From Apoderus coryli (Eukaryota; Arthropoda; Insecta; Coleoptera; Attelabidae), in assembly GCA_911728435.2 (NCBI GenBank), contig OU452200.1:29279715-29343714 (forward strand): DNA of 64,000 nucleotides, in the 5' to 3' direction. Of this stretch, positions 55,780 through 64,000 are shown in pieces. Position 1 is the first letter of the stretch, and every line of letters begins with the position of its first letter. The position numbers were made by a program, and so were the translations under genes. A model generated the notes under the pieces. It was not told the origin of the DNA, ran no database searches, and was given only the letters and a program-made list of their open reading frames with translations.

Positions 55780-56960
55780 GTGATAGCTCTTATTCACTCT
55801 AATCTTCAACAAAAACAGGGTAAAGTGCGGCACGGATTTCTGACAATCAAAACAAGTGTAAAATATGCCATGTGTTTTAACATACGTTCAAATAGTAAGC
55901 GCAGGGAATCGTGGACTTTTGTTGAGGCTTCTTTGAAGGGAAGCATTTTTAAAACAGTTCCCAAATCGTCACTTTCTTCATTAAAGTATTGTAATAAGAA
56001 AAGAAAAGAGATTTGTGTTATTCTTATGGAATCTACTCGCATAAACAACATACCAACTTACAATGCTGCCAGACTGCTCTTGAAATTATCGTTATGCTAC
56101 ACCTCGTACTTATTATTCGCGGAATAGCTTAATTAAACTGAAATATATTTACACCCGACACACCCCCGGATGCTTAATTAAACACAAACTTCATTGCCCA
56201 AGTTTATTTTATTTTTGCGAAAATAATTTGGTAGTTGAAAAAAATCCATATTATTTATATGTCATTCCATTCAATTCATTCAAATTCTGGCAACAATCAA
56301 AAAATTCGTGGATGCGACACTTTATTTGAACATTTTCACCATAAACATATTTCAGCACAGTTTACTCAACAAATCCACACATTACGCAATATATTTACAC
56401 ATGGAACATGATTAGATACTTGATTTTCCAACAAATTTAATTTACTCAACTACCACAATAATATAACAAATATTAAAACATTATTATAATATCTAAAACA
56501 ACTCCTAATGTATGCGTATTTTTATTTTAATACTATACACATGAACTAAATCTGGCAGAATTGTTTTTAAATGACACAAGTATTGATTTTTTACCGTTCT
56601 CACCATCTACGTGCCGGGCGTCTGCATTTCAAGACTATTTTAAACCAACCATGGCATACCTGTTATCCAATTGTGTAAACGTTTACTCTGGTAACCATAA
56701 AGTTGCAAGTTCAAAACAGGGTCATGGAACTGTTTTTATTATTATTGAAATTGTAGCCCGTCTGCAATATTGTTACTCGAACGGATACATTTAATTTGAC
56801 ACGGATGCTAGAAATGTCAACTTTCTGTCACTAATATAGATGCAAGAAATGTATCGATATATTATTTCTTTCATTATTAGAGACGCAAGAAATGTATCGA
56901 TATATTCCATTCCTTCTCAATTTCCTTTTAAGGTTAAACTATTGTCTCGAGGATTGCAAT
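55780..56960 (+). repeat. second copy of the ~1.2-kb duplicated sequence
   Basis: Homologous to 42400-43760 but without the poly(A)-ended insertion. The frame 55780-56127 (115 codons; TVPKSSLSSLKYCNKKRKE) is the longest in either copy and is disrupted in the other. I do not recognise the family. Confidence 0.65.
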
Positions 56961-58705
56961 TGAGTCCATTGGCTGCATAAAAGTCATCAAAATGTCATTA
57001 ATTTCCATGGTTACATAAAAATATTTTTTTTAAATCATACATTTCCACAAAAAACGGTTTTATTCAGTTAACATAATGACTTAGCTCTGAGGTATCTTAA
57101 AGCATTTTTTTTCATCTTTCAACCTATAGAGATTGTACAGGGTGTTCAATTTTAAAAAATAACTTATACATATTTTTACTAGTTGCTAACCATTTCTCTG
57201 CGCTGATTCCTTATGCCACAAAGTGTCCAGAAACTTTGACCTCAAAACTGAAACCACAAAGAATCCAACTCCTCGCCTCGCCCATGTAGATCGCTTCCAA
57301 TAAGATTATTTTTATGCGATTGTTCTGATAGTTCCTTATTGCTTTTTTCCTTAGCATTCAATTACAATTATTTTAATTTGGCCATTAAAAATGATGCCAA
57401 ATGACAAGCATATTAGTGACTTTTCTATCTTTTAAAAATTTCAAAAATGGTCTTGTTTTTTAAAATTTTAAGGGAAAAAGTTGTTTGTCTTTTATTTATT
57501 TTAACCAGGTATCCATTTTCTATTTTTTTAGTTAATTATTATTATCATTATACTTTTTCCATAAAAACTAAATCTTTAACAAAAATATCCCTAACAGTTG
57601 ATGCAAAGTTGCAATAAATTTTAGAATTATCTTCTCTACATTTCAATTTTTATCAGTTCTTTATTTATGTTGGATCAAAAGAAAAAAACTACCAAAAATT
57701 CATTTAATTTACTTTTAACTGAAATTTGAAACTCTCCAATAGCCTTAATATTTAACTTTAAAAAAGATAAATAATTTGAACAGAAAATTATCTTAGGAAG
57801 CTCTGGAATCCACTTAGTTAGCTGTAAATCAAAAAGGTCAAGTTATATATAGGTAATAGCTATCAAACCTTGTAAACAACATAAAACCTTAGACGTATTT
57901 ACTTTTTCTTGTTGTTACTACTTAGTAAAAATGTCAGAAAGATATTTAGGCATAATAATTGGGAACTTAAACATTTTGAAAATATTAGTTTAAAATAACT
58001 AAATATTTTTAAATAAGATTTGCACAATCCAAATACGCCTATTAAAAAAAAAATTATTTAAAAAAAAGACGGTTGAAAATGGGTAAAAATTAAAATACAA
58101 ATAATAAGACATATTATTATCTGTTTTGTACTTTATCAAAACTACATTTAAATTGTTTTTCATTATGTGAAGTAAGGAAAATTACACTGATATGTCGATG
58201 CAAGGGATCATTTTGAAAAAGCTATTTTTTAATCTTTTCTTTATTATCATAAATTTAGTTTATTTCTCTTTTATTATGACATTGCACTATAACCAACCAC
58301 CTCCGTATTTGCAGAGGTACTATAACGAGTAAAATGTAATATTTTCTACTGTAAAGTGTTATCTGTAGGTGTTTCGCATGCTATGCTATTACAGTGCCAA
58401 TGCCACACCTGGACTCAAATCTATTTTAAAATAAAATAACACAAAATCAATTTGTTTTCACTCTTTAAAATACTTACGTGACGTTATTACTTCCAGTTAA
58501 AAATCGTACAATTGCTTTGTTTGCTAAATCGTGTTTTAGATGGGTTTGATTATGTAAGTTCAATAACATAAAACATTTTGTTCATATGTCAAAGTTGCTT
58601 TGGAAGCGCCCTAATTGCCGACTGTCTCTATAGGCTCTTGTTTCATCATATATCTTCCATTATTTGCTTACAAGCATTTAGCGACCATTAGCGAGGTCAA
58701 CACTT
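56961..58705. other. very AT-rich non-coding stretch
   Basis: No supported feature apart from a GTACAGGGTGTTC repeat end at 57136. Confidence 0.45.
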
Positions 58706-58710
58706 TACTA

Positions 58711-59422
58711 CTTTTACTTTCCCGGACAGGGAAAGTATTGTGGACGCGCTAAAAACATTTTGAGATAAGGACGTATATAACGATTTCGAAGTTTCTTGAG
58801 ACAATTAAGACCATTTCCAAATGAAAGTCTATCTGTGGGTCTGTGTATGCGTGTCTATGTGTGTATTCTTCCACGATAGCGCCTAAACGCTTTAACCAAT
58901 TGAAATTGAAATTTTGATGTATGGGGTTTCGGGGAGTCCTAGGATGAACCGAGGGTGAACCCTTTAGTTTTGGTTCAAATCGCTTTAGCAAAATTTTCAA
59001 ATAGCAGTAGGGGTCGAGTGATACATCATTTTTATTAGTATTTTTCTGCGTTACATCGATAGGTTACTTTTGATAATTGCCCCCATAGTTCTCGAGGAAA
59101 TTGAGTTTAAAATTTTCCCATTTAGGTAATTGGGATCTATAATTCTTATTAGAATATAATAGTCATTTGATAAAGGGTTTTTGGCGTCATTGATAGAGTG
59201 CGCTTCGCATGCGGAAGGTTCTGGGTTCGAATCCCAACTCTGCCAACATTTTTTTTCTAATTTTTGAATAAATTAGTTAGTTTGTTACATTAGTTTATTG
59301 GAAATAATGATAATAATACAATAATAATAGTAATTAATAAAATTCTGTTTCGTTACGCAGGTCATATATTTTTGATTATATTATATCTTGTCGGGAAGGT
59401 TTTTCGCCGACAACCGATTTTT
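58711..59422 (+). mobile_element. complete tRNA-like composite repeat, copy 3
   Basis: Same layout as the 49.2-kb copy. It has the clearest hairpin (ACTTTCCCGGACAGGGAAAGT), a tRNA-Ala-like block at 59183-59245 with perfect B box GGTTCGAATCC (59224-59234) and end AACTCTGCCA, then a T8 run. The opposite-strand A box has degenerated here. Confidence 0.7.
59183..59245 (+). repeat. tRNA-Ala(CGC)-like block in copy 3
   Basis: GTGCGCTTCGCATGCGG, GGTTCGAATCCC and a 3' acceptor-like CTCTGCC-A. The complementary 5' GGCAGAG is not present upstream, so no cloverleaf can close. Confidence 0.6.
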
Positions 59423-59424
59423 AG

Positions 59425-61100
59425 TTATTTGTTCCAGGTCAGTTATTGCCGATACTATAAAGATTCGCTTATAGAGTACCGATAATTAAGTAATAGCAAT
59501 CCTTATCGCTTGCGTATTCTCTACCCCGTTCCTTAAAATTCATATTACAGAGTGCCGCTCCAGCAGGTCGTTAATTCTGAGTAGGCTTACAAACTTTTCC
59601 TCCTTATTCCTGAATTGCTTGGGGATTTCAGTGCACAATAATTTCTGTAGAAATCAGTTGAATAATTTGTCATGACATGAAAAATTTGAATTTTTAATGT
59701 ACAAAACGAAATTTTTTATTACAGTATACAAATCTAACATCAATAACTTAATATTCTTAAAAAAATGCTAATTTAAAATTATTTTAGCCATAGTAAATCA
59801 GAAAATCTCACCCATGCTTGTTGACTATATAAGAGAAGCTGTTAATTAAAATAGCTTGAAGCTCCAAGTATATCGTAAAATATTAACAAGAACGTTTATT
59901 TAGTGGTCACGCGAACAACTTTCGTTCTTGCTCTATAAGAAACGAGCAGTCGCTGTGGCACTTTTTATACACACATAGACTATATTTTTTATTTACTTTC
60001 AATAATGTTAGATTTTCGCTACTCAAGGTCTATCTATCTATCTTTACTAAATTTTTGGTGATGTTTAAAAGATTTAGATTATTGAATTAATTAATAATAG
60101 TTTAGAAGCTAAAATCGCACTGTTCAATAGGCCCAACAAATATACAGAGTGAGTGAGGATTTTGTACCAGGACTTTACCAAACTATATAGAATATAATTT
60201 TTAAAATGAAAATCTTAAACGATCATATTATATCTGTATTAGCTTTGTTTCTGAGATACAGGGTTCACAAATACGCGGAAACTGCCTCTTTCACTTTTTC
60301 ATCGCTGGTAAGTTTCCACCCATGGAGTCCTTTTAATTTTTTGGAACAAATATAAATTTGTCGCGGCCAGGTCTGCACTATAGCCAAGGTAATTTCTAAT
60401 ATCGAAGCCTATTTTGTGCAGCGCAACATGACTCTTGCGTAGGTACTTGCAGCATTATTTTTCTTTGATTTGATGGCCCTTTTAACTGTTATAAGATTGA
60501 AGCCTAACATGTTCCAGTTATAAAAACACATTTATCTTTATAATCAATCAACAGAATGTCTTCTGAGTTACAAAAGATTGCCGCCATGACTTTTTAGGAG
60601 ACTGCATTCAAGCAGAAGTTCTAGCTTTGGATTTCTTCTTATCAAGAATAGTGTGAAACTATCAGAATAGAGTCTGGAACATCGGTAAAAAAATAGTGGG
60701 ATTCTTGGCCACTATAATTTCGGGGGAAATGAAACTGGCAAGAGAGGGTGCTAAAAAGGGATGAATCGGAACAGAATTTTATACTGGCATAGCATTCAAC
60801 ACGGCCAAATCCATACCTAATACTTTTTTTTTATTTGAGGACGTAGTCTGTGCATCAGGTAACAGAACAAGAGGCCTCGCATGAAACCGCCTTTTTCTTG
60901 TGGATCAGGAACTGCCTAGAAGGCTTAACTTCTGTTCCACAGGCTGTCTTAATTTTTACTGTATTTATGCCGTTCTTTATGCCATTTATTCTTGTTTCTT
61001 ATATCTTATATATCGGGTTCGGGTTTCGGATTTTTTCTCTATCTCAAATCAAAATTGAGTTATATAGATTCCATAACTTTGTGTTTGCAGTTTGTCCATG
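59425..61100. other. no supported gene
   Basis: Starts as AT-rich sequence. From 60.15 kb it contains repeat-like blocks (ACAGAGTGAGTGAGG, GAGATACAGGGTTCACAAA) and may include the 3' end of the LINE relic to the right. Confidence 0.35.
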
Positions 61101-61108
61101 TACTAACA

Positions 61109-62345
61109 TTAGGGATCCGAGTCTTTGTCCACTGGGCTGTTTGTGTAAAGTTTTCTCATCTTATTCGCCATCGTTCTAAGGTTCGCGCTCGTTCTAGTGT
61201 ATGGTTCCTGGCGTCTGTTTGAGTGTCCAATCAATTTTTTTCCTCTACCATTAGGTCTACCGGTGGTATTCCTGTAATCGCTTGCAGTGCCTCGGCAGAA
61301 ATTGTACGGTTCCCGCTGGAAACTCTTACAAGAGATTTCCTTTGACATCTTTCGGCTACATTTCAGCATTTTTTTCATTTGGAAGGTATTGTACCATAAT
61401 GGGACTCTGTAAGTTACTATTGACATCATTACTCCATGGAGTGTTCTCCTCTTGATCCATCCAGGTCCTCCCAGATTGGGTTGGATTCTGTTCAATGCCA
61501 TGGTTCTTTTCTCAGCCTTTTTTACTGCTTCCAATATATGAGGACAGAAACTTATATCTTTATCGAGAGTTATTCCCAGATATTGGATTGTTCTTTTAGG
61601 TTGGATTTCAAAGGATTCAAAACTGAGCGACACTACTTGTCTCTGTCTTGGTCCTGCTAGAATTATTGCCTCTGTTTTTTCTTTAGCTAATTCAAGTCCA
61701 TTTAGTGTCATCCAGTCTTGCACCACTTCTAGGGAAACCTTGACTTTGTACACCAGATCATTCTTGCAGTCTGCCGTAACCAAGATGCCAAGATCTTCGG
61801 CAAATGCTATTGTTTGTGCTCTTTCCATCAATGGGAGACTGACGACTGGATCGTAGATGTTCGATAGGAGGGGGCCCAACACTGATCCCTGTGGTATTCC
61901 GCACGTAACTTATATTTCTTATTCCTGCTTAGGTTTGATTTTCCTATGTCCGAGATAGTCCTTGACCAGATTTATTAAATAAGTGGAGATATTTTTCCTT
62001 TCTAGGCCTCCTCACGGTGCCGAATTAAAGGTATTTTTGATGTCGAGAGCTATGAATGCACACCACTTTCTGTGCCTTGAATGGTTTCTTCTTGCTTCTC
62101 AAGAAGTTTTTTGACTTTAGAAACTGCATCAGGACTAGATCTTCCCCTTCTAAAGCCAAATTGCCAAACTTAGGGAGAGGTTCTCCCGGTAATCGAGTTC
62201 TTTTTGTATGCGGCTCTTGATCAGTTTCTCGTAGAGCTTTGATATGGCATCCATGAGGCAGATTGGTCTGTAGGATGACGGTGTTTCTGCTGGTTTACCT
62301 GGTTTTTTTATTAGTATTAAGTTAGTTCTTTTCCATTTTTCGGGA
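61109..62345 (-). pseudogene. LINE reverse-transcriptase relic (R1/Jockey type)
   Basis: Upstream on the minus strand KPGKPAETPSSYRPICLMD and ISKLYEKLIKSRI are RT fingers motifs. The frame then breaks several times (QFGFRRGRSSPDAV-like remains). From 61882 a 257-codon frame has GPLLSNIYDPVV, then FAEDLGILV, where the catalytic YADD has become FAED, so the second Asp is altered. LELAKEKTEAIIL and TIQYLGITLDKDISF follow. The C-terminus is frameshifted. Inactive. Confidence 0.75.
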
Positions 62346-62436
62346 AAAGTCTACCTAATACTTAGATGTCAATGAAAGACTAGAACCTTTGGCAATATCA
62401 TGTGGGTTTGGTACATTCGAAACAGTTTATTAAATC

Positions 62437-63730
62437 AAATCAAATCAAAACATGCTTTATTGTTGTAAATACATAGTATTTGTAAACAAAGCTCATAAAA
62501 TTTGTATCCTATGCTAACAATAATCACACAGTAATCAAAATCACAGTAATTACAATGGCAGAACAAACAAAGTAAAGCCAATACACAATTAAAATCAATC
62601 CCTTTTAGTCCCAGGTGCTCGCAAAATATTCATTTAGATTGTAAAACACATTCTCCTTAAGAAGTGATGTTACAGACCTTTTATAACATAACAAGTTTGG
62701 CCTCATTTTAATATTATTAGGGAGATGGTTAAACATTTTATGCTTAAATAAATTAGGGAATTTCTGGTTAATTCCGTTTGAGAAATCGGCATTGGAATGG
62801 AATCAAGTTTGTTGAAAGATCCAAGTTGAGTACCAAATTTTTTATAGATTAAGCAAGCCGTTTCCAGTATAAAAAGACCACACAATGGTGATATCCTTAA
62901 AGTCTTAAACAGAGGCCTACAAGTGTCTCTATTAGTTTTACGACAAGCAAATCTTACTGCGCTCTTCTGCAAAACAAACACAGAGCTGAACAGATACTGA
63001 CTGCAGCATCCCTAGAAAGCAATTCCAGAACGCAGATGACTCTCTACAAGAGAAAAATATGCTATAGCCTTGCAGTTGCCAATCTAAGTTCATTGGCTAT
63101 AACTCTAACGGCGTAACATCCTCTAGCTAGGTTCTGTCTTAAGGCCAATATATGGTCATGAAATTTTAACTTATTGTCTATCACTAGTCCAAGAAATTTG
63201 TTAGAGTTGCTAATCTCCAGTGGTCCATCCCGAATACTCATATGCTCCGTACACAAATACTTAAAGGATACTAATTTAGTCTTGCTTACATTTAGTTACA
63301 GAAGGTTTGAGTCGCACCACCTCTTAATCACCACCAGGTCCTCTGTTACTATTGTTGTCAATGAAGCAGGTTCTTTATGAGACCATAGAATAGTAGTATC
63401 GTCAGCAAATACTGTGAATTGACCTCTTATTGCAAGAGATGAAATGTGGTTGATGGAGATTAGGAATAAAATGGGACCAAGGACAGAGCCCTGTGGAACT
63501 CCATGGGGTATGAGGCACTCGTCAGAGTAAATACCCATCGACCCAACATTCTGTTTTCTATTCGTTAGGAATGATCTGAACCAATGGAAAGAGATACCTC
63601 GGAGCCATACCTAAAAAGGTTGCCAAGGAGAATATCATGATTCACGCAGTCGAATGCTTTGCTAAAGTCACAAAACACGGCCGCGGCCAAATCAACACAC
63701 ACAATAGAGTCTCTCCAGAAAGGAAAACAT
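62437..63730 (-). pseudogene. second Jockey-type LINE relic near the window end
   Basis: The 3' tail is TTTGATTTGATTTGA at about 62436-62450. Going upstream on the minus strand: a C-terminal frame (LFILETACLIYKK), then NKFLGLVIDNKLKFHDH, then PHGVPQGSVLGPILF with FADDTTILW (catalytic Asp pair kept), then after a frameshift AAVFCDFSKAFDCVNHDILL. The endonuclease and ORF1 are not visible before 63.73 kb, so it is truncated or degraded. It abuts the previous LINE relic and probably inserted into it. Confidence 0.7.
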
Positions 63731-64000
63731 CGCATCACTAGTCAATCAAAATCAGCCAGGCACCTTGTAGGACCCTGGTCAATGTCATCTCTCGAGGTTA
63801 GGCCTATTTCGTCCGGAGTATGATGAGACGGCGGAACATGCGTCTTCTTCCTGTCCTGTCAGCAGTAGCTGGAATTCAATTTGCGGCGATTGGTGAACTA
63901 ATCTTGCACACAGCTATTCGAGAGTCGTCTTCCTTAGTTATTTGAAGATTTTCATAATGCTGGTAACGAAGAATCACAATTTCATTTCTTCTTATTTTAC
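63731..64000. other. unassigned end of window
   Basis: No coding signature recognised; may belong to further LINE sequence beyond the window. Confidence 0.3.

Noticed and set aside
49651..59245. tRNA-Ala genes at 49651-49713 and 59183-59245
   Set aside because: B box and anticodon arm are good, but the 5' acceptor strand is missing and both lie at the same place inside a dispersed repeat.

Overview
This window is eukaryotic, AT-rich and gene-poor, and it is dominated by decayed transposable elements. The mix points to an arthropod, most likely an insect: several Jockey-type non-LTR retrotransposons, many mariner-type transposase relics, a Crypton-type recombinase piece, a Penelope-like reverse transcriptase piece and a THAP-domain exon. 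I cannot name the species. I see no clear complete host protein gene. The nearest candidates are a two-exon gene end at about 12.07-12.31 kb, which I could not identify, and a THAP exon at 14.27 kb broken by a stop codon.

Layout. 0-15 kb: mariner relics, a short MITE with 42-bp terminal inverted repeats, a possible solo LTR, one full copy of a ~730-bp composite repeat carrying tRNA-like sequence, and the candidate exons. 15.8-17.6 kb: a Jockey-type LINE that lost its catalytic RT core, lying against a Crypton tyrosine-recombinase fragment. 19.6-23.8 kb: a nearly intact two-ORF Jockey-type LINE in which a TTTTTTA heptamer sits exactly where a -1 frameshift would join ORF1 to ORF2. 24.1-25.8 kb: an inverted pair of CTGATGA/hairpin/GAAAC cassettes. 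28.5-41.2 kb: the most interesting region, described next. 42-57 kb: pairs of anciently duplicated non-coding sequence, a second composite repeat and a Penelope-like RT fragment. 58.7-64 kb: a third composite repeat and two more dead LINEs, one cut by the window end.

Main observation. Two tandem copies of a segment each held an initiator tRNA-Met gene (A1:U72 acceptor end, CAT anticodon with a three-G:C anticodon stem, A54-type T loop, pol III T-run). Each tRNA gene has been split inside the anticodon arm by a different member of one Jockey-type family, in the same orientation as the tRNA. One insertion (29360-32178) is 5'-truncated with a 12-bp target duplication; the other (34866-40065) is near full length with a 15-bp duplication. 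The implied first-strand nicks are within about 3 bp of each other. Together these suggest a non-LTR retrotransposon family that targets the iMet tRNA gene. In the long copy ORF1 and ORF2 are in the same frame, separated by a single TGA.
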